Below the pieces are notes generated by a model, which worked only from the letters and a program-made list of their open reading frames with translations, did no database searches and was not told the DNA's origin. A stretch of 10,933 bases of DNA from Alphaproteobacteria bacterium (GTDB lineage: Bacteria; Pseudomonadota; Alphaproteobacteria; Sphingomonadales; Sphingomonadaceae). The stretch spans positions 1-10,933 of the forward strand of contig JAGWVG010000034.1 of assembly GCA_018970965.1 (NCBI GenBank), given 5' to 3'. Of the stretch, positions 1-7,895 are shown piece by piece; position 1 is the first letter of the stretch; every line of letters begins with the position of its first letter. The position numbers and the translations under genes were made by a program.

Positions 1-8
1 AATCTGGC

Positions 9-602
9 TTAATCTTGCGCGAAACGGCCGGCCAATCTGGGGGAGGCGGCCAGCAAGCGGCTGGCAATGTCGCGCGCTGCCTCGCGCGGGAGGCCCAGCG
101 ATCGAGCGAGGGGTTCACCCAACAGTGCATCGCCCATCGCCATCAGGACAAGCATCAGCGTGTCTTCGTGCATGGATTTATCCGCTTGCCCTTTGCCGAT
201 CTCATCAATCAACTCGTGTATGGCATCGACGACAGGGTTCAGCGCATTTTCATTGCCCGACAGGATCATCCATGTCGCTAATTGACCCGCCCCTTGTTTG
301 TCGAATGCGTCAAACACCATGTTCACAACGCGATCAGGCTCATGCGGCTCATCTGCATTTTCCAGCAGGATTTCGGCAATCGAATCACACACGGTGCCCG
401 CAAGATGCCCCGCCAGTGCCATTTGGAGGCCCGCCGCAGACCCAAAATGATGAAGCAAATTGGCGTGCGTCCGCCCCATGCGGGCGGCAACGGCTTTCAG
501 CGTGACGGCCTGTGGCCCTGCTTCCATCAAAATCGCACTCGCGGCTTCGAGCGCCGCGGCGCGGCTTTCTTCCGGGGATAAACGTCTGCGCTCTATTGAC
601 AT
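9..602 (-). CDS. TetR-family transcriptional regulator
   Basis: This 197-residue protein has the size and layout of a TetR repressor: a DNA-binding N-terminus and a helical ligand-binding C-terminus. The helix-turn-helix lies at about residues 33-53, with the pattern VTLKAVAARMGRTHANLLHHF (the family's usual form is 'tvrdIA..AGvs.g.lY.hF'), followed by a G-x-x-x-x-L stretch. The usual Tyr of the recognition helix is replaced by Leu-His. The ATG at 600-602 is the first start in frame; an AGGA about 12 nt upstream is a poor ribosome site. The gene diverges from the ferritin-like 'hydrolase' gene at 648 with only 45 bp between them, and a palindrome covers its own start codon. The inference is that it represses itself and the neighbour. 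The ligand cannot be read from the sequence. TetR assignment is confident, target assignment is not. Confidence 0.9.
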   Translation of the reverse strand: MSIERRRLSPEESRAAALEAASAILMEAGPQAVTLKAVAARMGRTHANLLHHFGSAAGLQMALAGHLAGTVCDSIAEILLENADEPHEPDRVVNMVFDAFDKQGAGQLATWMILSGNENALNPVVDAIHELIDEIGKGQADKSMHEDTLMLVLMAMGDALLGEPLARSLGLPREAARDIASRLLAASPRLAGRFAQD

Positions 603-613
603 TGATGTTAATA
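594..613. promoter_or_regulatory. Candidate TetR operator (20-bp imperfect palindrome)
   Basis: TATTGACATTGATGTTAATA is an inverted repeat in which 8 of 10 base pairs match around the centre between 603 and 604. It overlaps the start codon of the TetR gene and lies 34 bp before the start of the divergent gene. Its size, symmetry and position between a TetR gene and a divergent partner fit an autoregulatory operator. Its left part contains a perfect TTGACA (596-601), a possible -35 box for the plus-strand gene, but the hexamer 17 bp downstream (TAATTC, 619-624) is a poor -10. Operator function is inferred from position and symmetry alone. Confidence 0.45.
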
Positions 614-647
614 ATTCCTAATTCCCGTCGCCAAGGAGACTCACCCC

Positions 648-1511
648 ATGACCACAGCTGTGCTCAAAACGCCTGTTGACTTGACGATTACACCGCGGGA
701 CCGCCGCTTTGGTCGCAACAGCCCGCAAGCGCGGTGGTGGATGGGTGGCGATCCGATTGCAACGGCTTTTTATAATGCCCTGTCGATCACCTTCCCCAAG
801 GGCGAAGCCTTTTTCATCGAAAGCGTGAAGGCATTTCGTAATGGTGCGCCGGAAAAGCTGGAGCGTGAAATTAAGGCATTTATCCAGCAAGAGGTGATGC
901 ACTCACGCGAGCATGTTTCCTTCAATCGCCGCGTTGCAGATGCAGGCTATGACCTTGCTGGGCTTGAGCAGCAGGTGGCGCAATCGCTTGAATTGACCAA
1001 GGGGCGGCCCGAGATACTCAATTTGTGCGTCACGATGGCGCTCGAACATTATACCGCAATTCTTGCGGCGCAATTTTTGAAAGATGCCAACGCCTTTAAA
1101 GGTGCCGACCAAGAACAGGTCGATCTCTGGAAATGGCATGCCATTGAAGAGATTGAGCATAAGGGCGTCGCCTATGACACTTGGATGCACGCCACGTGCG
1201 ATTGGACGCGGTTTAAGCGCTGGAAGGTGAAGAGCATTATGATGCTTTTGGTCACCAAGAATTTCTGGACCAATCGCTACAAGGGCATGCTTACTTTGCT
1301 GGAGCAGGATGGCATCACCGGCTGGTCGGCCAAGGCACGCGTTTTGTGGTTCCTCTTTGGCACGCCGGGCGCGCTGCGTCGGCTGACCTTTGCATGGGCG
1401 GCATATTTCCTTCCTGGCTTCCATCCGTGGAACCATGATGATCGTAGCCTGATCGCCACAGTCGATAGCGCTTATGAAGATGCGCGGATGGCAGCGCCCA
1501 TCGCGGCCTAA
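648..1511 (+). CDS. Predicted metal-dependent hydrolase family (PF10118-type), ferritin-like diiron pattern
   Basis: This 287-residue soluble protein resembles the family annotated as 'predicted metal-dependent hydrolase' (PF10118/COG3687-type). Possible metal ligands are visible: Glu53 or Glu58 in helix 1, the ExxH E82-V-M-H85 followed by H89, E133-H134 in a third helix, and a second ExxH at E168-I-E-H171 with His164 nearby. A Glu, ExxH, Glu, ExxH order is the signature of a four-helix-bundle diiron site. I therefore infer a ferritin-like diiron oxidase or oxygenase rather than a hydrolase. The substrate is unknown. The C-terminal third (about 232-262) is rich in Trp, Phe and Leu and may contact membrane or a hydrophobic substrate. 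AAGGAG at 633-638, 9 nt before the ATG, is a strong ribosome site. The divergent TetR gene probably controls it. Confidence 0.8.
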   Translation: MTTAVLKTPVDLTITPRDRRFGRNSPQARWWMGGDPIATAFYNALSITFPKGEAFFIESVKAFRNGAPEKLEREIKAFIQQEVMHSREHVSFNRRVADAGYDLAGLEQQVAQSLELTKGRPEILNLCVTMALEHYTAILAAQFLKDANAFKGADQEQVDLWKWHAIEEIEHKGVAYDTWMHATCDWTRFKRWKVKSIMMLLVTKNFWTNRYKGMLTLLEQDGITGWSAKARVLWFLFGTPGALRRLTFAWAAYFLPGFHPWNHDDRSLIATVDSAYEDARMAAPIAA

Positions 1512-1554
1512 GCGCGCGCTTCCCCTTGGCATGTCAACGCGCTAGTGTTGGCTT

Positions 1555-2091
1555 ATGAACCTGATTGCGCCCACCTTGCACACGCCCCGGCTGACGCTGA
1601 CGGCGCTCTCGCTTGATCACTGGGAAGCCTATGCAACGGCATGGGCGGACCCCGAGCTGACGGCCTTTATTGGCGGCAAGCCACGCAGCCGGATCGAAAG
1701 CTGGACCAAGTTTACGCAAGGCATCGGGTTATGGCCCCTCTTTGGCTATGGTTATTGGGCGTTTCTGGACCGCGCGACAGGTGCTTTCCTTGGCAATGGC
1801 GGCTTGGCACAATTTGAGCGCGGCATTCCAGAATTGGGCGGCTTGCCCGAAGCTGGCTGGGCATTTGTGCCCGCTGCTTGGGGCAAAGGCTATGCGACCG
1901 AGGCGATGGGTGCGATTTTTGATTGGGCGGATGCCAATCTGAAATCAGAAATTCGCTGCATCATTGATCCCGGCAATGTTGCGTCAGATCGTGTGGCGCT
2001 AAAGCTGGGCTTTGTGCGCTTTGCGACAAGTGAAGGCGCCGTGGGCCCAGTGCATGTCTATCAACGCCCGGCAGGCGGTGCGGCCGCATAG
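1555..2091 (+). CDS. GNAT-family N-acetyltransferase (RimJ/RimL type)
   Basis: This 178-residue protein has the RimJ/RimL-like GNAT fold: a TPRLTLT first strand (residues 10-16), an acetyl-CoA pyrophosphate-binding loop W109-G-K-G-Y-A followed by TEAM, and the C-terminal motif N141-V-A-S-x-R-V-A-L-K-L-G-F. Such enzymes transfer acetyl from acetyl-CoA to protein N-termini, small amines or antibiotics; the acceptor here cannot be predicted. The chosen ATG immediately precedes the conserved first strand, although no clear Shine-Dalgarno sequence lies before it. The gene starts 43 bp after the diiron-like gene and ends 48 bp before murA on the same strand, so cotranscription with murA, and possibly readthrough from upstream, is plausible. 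No terminator is evident in either gap. Confidence 0.88.
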   Translation: MNLIAPTLHTPRLTLTALSLDHWEAYATAWADPELTAFIGGKPRSRIESWTKFTQGIGLWPLFGYGYWAFLDRATGAFLGNGGLAQFERGIPELGGLPEAGWAFVPAAWGKGYATEAMGAIFDWADANLKSEIRCIIDPGNVASDRVALKLGFVRFATSEGAVGPVHVYQRPAGGAAA

Positions 2092-2139
2092 CATTGCGCC
2101 AGACTTGCCCTTGCGCGCATTGACGTTAGAAGCCGACAG

Positions 2140-3423
2140 ATGGACAGAATTCTTATCCGCGGCGGCAATCGCCTCAATGGCCGTATTCCAATCTCGGGCG
2201 CGAAAAACTCGGCGCTGACGCTGCTGCCTTGTGCGCTGCTCACCGATGAGCCGTTGACGCTGCGTAACTTGCCGCGTCTTGCTGATGTGGACAGCTTTGG
2301 CCATCTGCTCAATCAGCTCGGCTGCTCGACGATGATTGAAGGCGCACGACCCGAAGATTTTGGCCGGGTGATGACGTTGCGCGCGGGCAAAGTCACAGCA
2401 ACCATGGCGCCCTATGACATTGTCCGCAAAATGCGTGCGTCGATCCTCGTGCTGGGCCCGCTGCTTGCGCGTGCGGGTGAGGCAACAGTGTCGCTGCCCG
2501 GCGGCTGTGCAATTGGCAATCGCCCGATTGATTTGCACTTAAAGGCGCTCGAAGCCTTTGGCGCAGAGATTGAAACAACGGCTGGTTATGTCACAGCGCG
2601 CGCCAAGGGTGGGCGTTTGCCGGGGGGCACAATTGTGTTCCCCGTTGTCTCGGTTGGCGCGACGGAAAATGCGTTGATGGCAGCGGTTCGCGCCAAGGGC
2701 ACCTGCATCATCGAAAATGCTGCGCGTGAGCCAGAGATTGTCGATTTGTGCCGCCTGCTGGTGGCAATGGGTGCGCATATTGACGGCATTGGCACGGAAA
2801 AGCTGATCATCGAAGGTGTGGACCGCCTTCATGGGGCAACCTATGCCGTGATGCCCGACCGCATTGAGGCCGGCAGCTATGCGTGTGCCGTGGGCCTTGC
2901 TGGTGGTGAGGTGGAGCTGGATGGCGCCTGTGCCGATGATATGCACGCCACGCTTGCCGCGCTGCGCGAAGCGGGCGTAGAGGTGACCGAGCATAAAAAG
3001 GGCATTCGTGTTGCCTCGGATGGCAAGTTGAAGCCGCTGACGCTTTCGACAGCACCTTACCCTGGTTTTGCAACCGATATGCAGGCGCAATTTATGGCCA
3101 TGCTGCTGCGCGCTGATGGTGCCAGTGTGCTGACCGAAACGATTTTTGAAAACCGCTATATGCACGTGCCCGAATTGGCCCGCATGGGTGCAGATATTCA
3201 GGTGAAGGGCCGCACGGCTGTGGTGAAGGGCGTCAACCGCTTGGTAGGCGCGCCCGTAATGGCAACTGATCTGCGCGCCTCGATGAGTTTGATCATTGCG
3301 GGCCTTGTGGCCGATGGCGAAACCCAAGTGGCCCGCGTCTATCACTTGGATCGCGGCTATGAACGGCTTGAGGAAAAGCTGTCTGCGGTAGGTGCGGATA
3401 TTGAACGCGCAAGCGACGGCTAG
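2140..3423 (+). CDS. murA: UDP-N-acetylglucosamine 1-carboxyvinyltransferase MurA
   Basis: MurA transfers enolpyruvate from PEP to UDP-GlcNAc in the cytoplasm, the first committed step of peptidoglycan synthesis and the target of fosfomycin. The 427-residue length is normal. Visible hallmarks are Lys22-Asn23 in SGAKNSAL (PEP/UDP-GlcNAc binding), the loop cysteine Cys123 in [11 protein letters not shown] (equivalent to E. coli Cys115, the fosfomycin-alkylated residue), the general-base Asp313 in [10 protein letters not shown] (equivalent to Asp305), Arg379 in DLRAS, and Arg405 in LDRGYE. Having Cys rather than Asp at 123 predicts a fosfomycin-sensitive form. The ATG opens the typical [15 protein letters not shown]-terminus; only a weak AGAAG precedes it. 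It converges on the DUF445 gene with a 9-bp gap, so any terminator would have to lie inside coding sequence. Confidence 0.98.
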   Translation: MDRILIRGGNRLNGRIPISGAKNSALTLLPCALLTDEPLTLRNLPRLADVDSFGHLLNQLGCSTMIEGARPEDFGRVMTLRAGKVTATMAPYDIVRKMRASILVLGPLLARAGEATVSLPGGCAIGNRPIDLHLKALEAFGAEIETTAGYVTARAKGGRLPGGTIVFPVVSVGATENALMAAVRAKGTCIIENAAREPEIVDLCRLLVAMGAHIDGIGTEKLIIEGVDRLHGATYAVMPDRIEAGSYACAVGLAGGEVELDGACADDMHATLAALREAGVEVTEHKKGIRVASDGKLKPLTLSTAPYPGFATDMQAQFMAMLLRADGASVLTETIFENRYMHVPELARMGADIQVKGRTAVVKGVNRLVGAPVMATDLRASMSLIIAGLVADGETQVARVYHLDRGYERLEEKLSAVGADIERASDG

Positions 3424-3432
3424 GCGCGGCGC

Positions 3433-4647
3433 TTAAATCCAAACGTCAATTGCGTGAATGGCAAGGCCGACAAGGCCACCCACCAGCGTGCCATTGATCC
3501 GGATATATTGCAGATCACGCCCGACAGCAGCCTCTACGCGGTCGGCCACACGCTGCACATCCCAACTGCGGATCGTATCGGACACTAAGGTCACAATGCC
3601 ATCGCCATAGCTGGCGGCCGCGCCGACAGTGGCTCGCCGCGCGAAGCGGTTGACGGTTTGGCGCAATTGCGGATCATTTTGCAGCGTGGTGCCCAATTGG
3701 CGCAGTGTTTCTCCAAAGCGACCCGCCATGGCGCGGTCGGGCGCACGCGCTGCCTTGAGGAGTGCGCTTCGGCCTTGCTGCCACAGGCCATCCATCCAAT
3801 TTTGCATGGCCGGGTTGGCAATCAGATCATCTTTCAGTCCGTTGATGCGCGCCTGCATTTTGGGATCACGCTGTAAATCGTCCGCCAGATCTTCCAGCAG
3901 TTCGTTAATCTTGAGACGCAATGGGTGCTCAGGATCATCGGCCATATCAAAAGCGAGCTTGTTGAGGCCTGAGATGACGGCGTTGGCGACATTTTCATCC
4001 AGCCCGGTCCACCGCAGCAGGCGGCCAGCGCGCTCATGCACCATGTCTCGAATGATTTCTTCATTGGAGGCAATCACCAAGCTGGTGCGATTGATAATAC
4101 CATCCAAAAGCGGAATATGCCGCCCTTCACGCATCGCCGCGGTCAGCGCTTGCCCCAATATCGGCGCCGCATCAAAACGCCGTAACCGGTCTGCCAGTGC
4201 CGATTTGGCCATGCCGCCGAGACGATCATCATCCAAGCTTTCGAGAAGATCGGCCAGCAAGCGCGAGGCGCCCTCGCGCAAGCGGCCAGACCCTCCGCCA
4301 CTGGGGTTGGCCAGGAAACGCCCCACCGCGCCCGAAATATCTACCCGACGCATCCGCCGTGCAACGACACTGGGCGTCAGGAAGTTATCGCGCAAAAAAT
4401 TGGCAAGTGTATCGCCAATACGATCTTTATTGCGCGGGATGATCGCCGTGTGTGGAATGGGCAGCCCCAAAGGGTGACGGAATAAAGCAGTCACCGCAAA
4501 CCAATCGGCCAGCCCACCCACCATTGCAGCTTCTGCAAAGGCTTTGATAAAGCCGATTAGGGGATGCACCGGACCAATGGCGCGTGCCAGCACATAGACA
4601 AGTGCCATGGCCAGCAGCATGCCAGTTGCCAGCCGCTTCATGCCCAT
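3433..4647 (-). CDS. DUF445-domain membrane protein
   Basis: This 404-residue protein fits the DUF445 family, a poorly characterised group of inner-membrane proteins with a long helical soluble middle. A hydrophobic N-terminal segment (about residues 6-24) is followed by the conserved V43-GGLADWFAVTALFRHPLG stretch and then IPHTAIIPRNKDRIG. The C-terminus ends with a second hydrophobic segment, INGTLVGGLVGLAIHAIDVW (about 384-403), also typical. The frame stays open for 60 codons further upstream to 4827, but those codons lie inside the RND gene and do not look like this family. I place the start at the ATG 4645-4647, which has GGGAG 5 nt upstream; a second ATG at 4639-4641 is possible. It begins 73 bp after the RND gene on the same strand, so it is probably the last gene of that transcript. 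No specific function is claimed. Confidence 0.9.
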   Translation of the reverse strand: MGMKRLATGMLLAMALVYVLARAIGPVHPLIGFIKAFAEAAMVGGLADWFAVTALFRHPLGLPIPHTAIIPRNKDRIGDTLANFLRDNFLTPSVVARRMRRVDISGAVGRFLANPSGGGSGRLREGASRLLADLLESLDDDRLGGMAKSALADRLRRFDAAPILGQALTAAMREGRHIPLLDGIINRTSLVIASNEEIIRDMVHERAGRLLRWTGLDENVANAVISGLNKLAFDMADDPEHPLRLKINELLEDLADDLQRDPKMQARINGLKDDLIANPAMQNWMDGLWQQGRSALLKAARAPDRAMAGRFGETLRQLGTTLQNDPQLRQTVNRFARRATVGAAASYGDGIVTLVSDTIRSWDVQRVADRVEAAVGRDLQYIRINGTLVGGLVGLAIHAIDVWI

Positions 4648-4662
4648 AACATCTCCCGCTGG

Positions 4663-4679
4663 TGCCGGTTTGGCCGGCA
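4663..4679 (-). other. Small hairpin between RND and DUF445 genes
   Basis: Arms TGCCGG (4663-4668) and CCGGCA (4674-4679) flank a 5-nt loop just upstream of the DUF445 ribosome site. There is no T-tract, so it is not a standard intrinsic terminator on either strand. It might stabilise or attenuate the message between the pump and the DUF445 gene. It could equally be a chance GC-rich dyad. Confidence 0.2.
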
Positions 4680-4720
4680 ACAGCGGGAATGCGAATGGCG
4701 TTTTCGGGCGGTCTATTGGG

Positions 4721-7700
4721 TTACTCCGCAGGCTGCGCGTCATAAGGCCGGCGCAGCACCCGGCGCTTGACGCGTGACCAGAAATTGGCGGGCAACAACC
4801 GCGGTGGTGTTGTTGCCATTTCAGCATGGCCGCCAGTTGTTAAGTGATAGCGCAGCCATGGGCCAATTCGGCCTTCAAAGCCAACTGCTAAGCTAAAGCT
4901 TGCCGGCACAATCAGCAGCGTCAAGAAGGTGGAGACAATCAAGCCGCCAATCACAGTCACGCCCATGGGCTGAGCAAAGGCGCCATCGCCCGTCAGCGCC
5001 AGCGCGGTCGGCACCATGCCCGCCACCATTGCAACGGTGGTCATCACAATGGGCTGCGCACGCTTGTGACCAGCATCCATAATCGCCTCAAATTTCGGTA
5101 CGCCTTTGTCAATTTCTTCCAGTGCGAAATCAACGAGCAGAATCGAGTTTTTGGCAACAATGCCAAACAGCATCAGCACGCCAATCAGCACGGGCATCGA
5201 GATTGCAAAGCCGGCAAGCTTCAGCGCGATAAAGCCGCCCAGCGGGGCCAGCAGCAGCGATCCCATATTGACCAGTGGCGGTACAAAGCGGTGGTAGAGA
5301 AGCACCAACACGGCAAAGACCGATGCAATCCCCGTGAGCCAGGCAATAATGAAATTGGTCACCAGTTCTTGCTGCCAGCGCGCATCCCCCAAAGTCAGGC
5401 GGCTGACGCCCTGCGGCAGAGCCTTCATCGATGGCAAGGCATTGATTGCGGCCATGGCTTGGCTGTTGACATAGGGCTTGCCGGATTTCGGATCGACCGC
5501 ATAGTCAGCCCCAATTGAAATGCGCCGGCTTTGGTTGGCGCGCTGAATGGTCGTTGGCCCAGCCCCAAAGCTGATATCGGCAACGGTCTTCAACGGCACG
5601 GAACCGCCCGTGGTCGTCGGCACGGGCAAATTCTCCAGCGTCGACAAGGTGCGCCGTGATGTTTCTGACAACGAAACGCGGATCGGCACCTGACGATCTG
5701 ATAGCGAGAATTTGGCGCTGTTCTGATCAATATCACCAATCGTCGCAATGCGAATGGTTTGCGACAGTGCAGCTGTGGTAACGCCCAAGCTGGCAGCCAA
5801 ATCAGCACGCGGTTTGATGGTGATTTCAGGACGCAACAAATCGCCGCCAATGCGCGGGGCGACCAATTCTTTTAGGCCGCGCATTTCCTCTGTCACTTTT
5901 TGCGCCGTCTTCATCAGCAGCACCGGGTCGCTGCCGCCCAAGGTGATGGTAATATCGCGCCCCGAAAAGCCCCCGGTTTGCGATTGGAACGTCACGCGCG
6001 CGTCGGCAATTTCTGCAAAACGCTTGGTCCAAGCCTTTTGAAATTCGTCAGATGTGACTTTGCGGTGCGGCGAGAGGCGAAGGTAAACGCTTGCCTTGCC
6101 AGGGTTGATATCCGCAAAGGCGGCCATCACTTCGGGCGCGTCGCGCTTCAATTCATCCTGAATGCGCAACACAACATTTTCTGTTTGCTTCAGCGTTGTG
6201 CCGGGCACCATTTCGACACGCACTTGCGCGTAATCTACGTCCATGGTTGGCTGGAATTGGAAGGGCAACAGCCACATCACGAACAGCGTCGCAACAAGTG
6301 CCGCGCCGCCGCCCGCCACCACCCAGCGGCGGTTGTTCAGCGTCCAACGCAGAATGTTCATATAGCGGTCCATCAGCGGACCTTCGCCGTGCTTTTCTTC
6401 GCCATGCGACTTCAAGAAATAGGCTGCAATCATCGGCGTTATCATCCGCGCCACGGCCAAGCTTAGCAGCACGGCTGACACAACGGTGAACCCGAAATTC
6501 TTGAAGAACTGGCCTGATACACCCGGCATCAAACCAACCGGGAGGAAGACGGCCACAATTGAGAATGTCGTGGCAACCACCGCCAAGCCAATTTCGTCCG
6601 CTGCATCAATCGAGGCCTGATAGGCAGATTTGCCCATGCGCATGTGACGCACGATATTTTCAATTTCCACAATCGCGTCGTCAACGAGAACGCCTGCCAC
6701 AAGGCTTAAGGCAAGCATCGAGATTTGGTTGAGGCTAAAGCCAAACCATTCCATGAACCAAAATGTCGGGATGGCCGACAGCGGGATGGCAATGGCCGAA
6801 ATGATTGTCGCACGTCGATCACGCAGGAACAGCCACACAACCAGAACCGCCAAAATCGCGCCTTCGATCATCGACGAGAGCGAGGATTTATACTGCGCCT
6901 TGGTGTAATCGACTGTGGTGAACAGCTCGGTGAATTTGATCTTGGGATTTTCTTTCTGGATTTTCTCCAGCTCTTTCCAAACGCCTTCATGCACCTTCAC
7001 GTCGGATGCGCCCTTGGCGCGCTGGATAGAGAAGCTCAGCACTTGGCGGCCATTCATCGTCGAAAGGCTGCGCTGTTCCCCATATAGATCGCGCACATCG
7101 GCAATGTCAGACAATTTGACAAAACGGCCGCCGCCAATCGCAATATTGGTGTCGCCCAACTGGTGCGCATCGCGCGCATTGCCCAGCACGCGGACGGATT
7201 GTTCGGCCCCTGCAATTTCTGTGCGGCCGCCAGCGGCGTTCACATTGGTCTGGCGCAACTGGCTGTTTACTTGAACCGCTGTCACGCCCAACGCCTGCAA
7301 TTTTGTGGGGTCAAGAATAACCCGGATTTCGCGGCTCACCCCGCCCGAGCGGGTGACTGCGGCGGCGCCCGGAATGCCCTGGAGCCGCTTGACGACGACA
7401 TCATCCACATACCAGCTCAATTGCTCCAGCGACATATCAACGGCTTCGGCAGAGATGTACGCAATTGGCTCGCCAGCCAGATCAATACGGTTGACCTGTG
7501 GTTCCAAAATACCATCGGGCAAGGTGCTGCGCACTTTGGTCAGCGCGTCGCGAATATCATTTACCGCGCGATCAATATTGGTCCCCAGCTGAAACTGAAC
7601 GAAGGTCATGGAAGACCCTTCGCGCACCGTGGAATTGATTTCGTCCACGCCGTTGATGGACCGCAGAGACGCTTCCACAATTTGCGTCACCTGCTTTTCA

Positions 7701-7885
7701 AGCTCGGTCGGTGCCGCACCCGGCTGCACAATCACAACTTGGGCTGCCGGAAATTCAATGTCCGGATTATTGTTCACATCCATCCGGCTGAAGCTGATGA
7801 TGCCAGCCAGCAGAAGTGCGACAAACAGAACGATGGGCGGCACCGGGTTGCGGATGCACCACGCCGAAATATTCCGGAAATTCAT
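4721..7885 (-). CDS. RND-family (HAE1/AcrB-like) efflux pump, inner-membrane subunit
   Basis: This 1054-residue proton-driven drug/solute exporter is full length for the AcrB/HAE1 class. Features in order: TM1 (about 15-33) followed by [11 protein letters not shown], the first periplasmic porter region, a TM2-TM6 block (about 338-490), the second periplasmic region, and a TM8-TM12 block (about 845-1000). Proton-relay residues are present: D402-D403 in TM4 ([15 protein letters not shown]) and K912 in TM10 ([14 protein letters not shown]), equivalent to AcrB D407/D408 and K940. The last 45 residues form a cytoplasmic, Arg-rich tail. Its ATG follows the adaptor stop by 10 bp, and the TGAGG ribosome site overlaps that TGA stop, implying coupled translation. 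The partner adaptor lies upstream; no TolC-type channel gene is in the window. Substrate cannot be predicted; the class is HAE1 rather than the heavy-metal (CusA) type. Confidence 0.97.
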   Translation of the reverse strand: MNFRNISAWCIRNPVPPIVLFVALLLAGIISFSRMDVNNNPDIEFPAAQVVIVQPGAAPTELEKQVTQIVEASLRSINGVDEINSTVREGSSMTFVQFQLGTNIDRAVNDIRDALTKVRSTLPDGILEPQVNRIDLAGEPIAYISAEAVDMSLEQLSWYVDDVVVKRLQGIPGAAAVTRSGGVSREIRVILDPTKLQALGVTAVQVNSQLRQTNVNAAGGRTEIAGAEQSVRVLGNARDAHQLGDTNIAIGGGRFVKLSDIADVRDLYGEQRSLSTMNGRQVLSFSIQRAKGASDVKVHEGVWKELEKIQKENPKIKFTELFTTVDYTKAQYKSSLSSMIEGAILAVLVVWLFLRDRRATIISAIAIPLSAIPTFWFMEWFGFSLNQISMLALSLVAGVLVDDAIVEIENIVRHMRMGKSAYQASIDAADEIGLAVVATTFSIVAVFLPVGLMPGVSGQFFKNFGFTVVSAVLLSLAVARMITPMIAAYFLKSHGEEKHGEGPLMDRYMNILRWTLNNRRWVVAGGGAALVATLFVMWLLPFQFQPTMDVDYAQVRVEMVPGTTLKQTENVVLRIQDELKRDAPEVMAAFADINPGKASVYLRLSPHRKVTSDEFQKAWTKRFAEIADARVTFQSQTGGFSGRDITITLGGSDPVLLMKTAQKVTEEMRGLKELVAPRIGGDLLRPEITIKPRADLAASLGVTTAALSQTIRIATIGDIDQNSAKFSLSDRQVPIRVSLSETSRRTLSTLENLPVPTTTGGSVPLKTVADISFGAGPTTIQRANQSRRISIGADYAVDPKSGKPYVNSQAMAAINALPSMKALPQGVSRLTLGDARWQQELVTNFIIAWLTGIASVFAVLVLLYHRFVPPLVNMGSLLLAPLGGFIALKLAGFAISMPVLIGVLMLFGIVAKNSILLVDFALEEIDKGVPKFEAIMDAGHKRAQPIVMTTVAMVAGMVPTALALTGDGAFAQPMGVTVIGGLIVSTFLTLLIVPASFSLAVGFEGRIGPWLRYHLTTGGHAEMATTPPRLLPANFWSRVKRRVLRRPYDAQPAE

Positions 7886-7895
7886 GGCATTCGCC

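Noticed and set aside
608..622. TTAA-N7-TAAT as a CtrA box between the divergent genes
   Set aside because: The second half differs from TTAA at two of four positions, so it is within chance in an AT-rich gap.
648..1532. Minus-strand open frames opposite the diiron-like gene (618-902 and 903-1532)
   Set aside because: No plausible ribosome sites or family features; the plus-strand gene has a strong Shine-Dalgarno and conserved motifs.
2539..3345. 268-codon open frame on minus, antisense to murA
   Set aside because: The composition (many His, Cys, Arg) is that of a shadow frame, and the plus strand encodes an unmistakable MurA over the whole stretch.
3411..3434. AAGCG / CGCTT dyad at the end of murA as a bidirectional terminator
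   Set aside because: Five-base arms around a 14-nt loop with no T-tract; not enough to call a terminator.
3629..4477. 282-codon plus-strand frame antisense to DUF445
   Set aside because: It is Ser/Arg/Ala-rich and repetitive, as expected for the reverse of a high-GC coding sequence; DUF445 on minus has clear family motifs.
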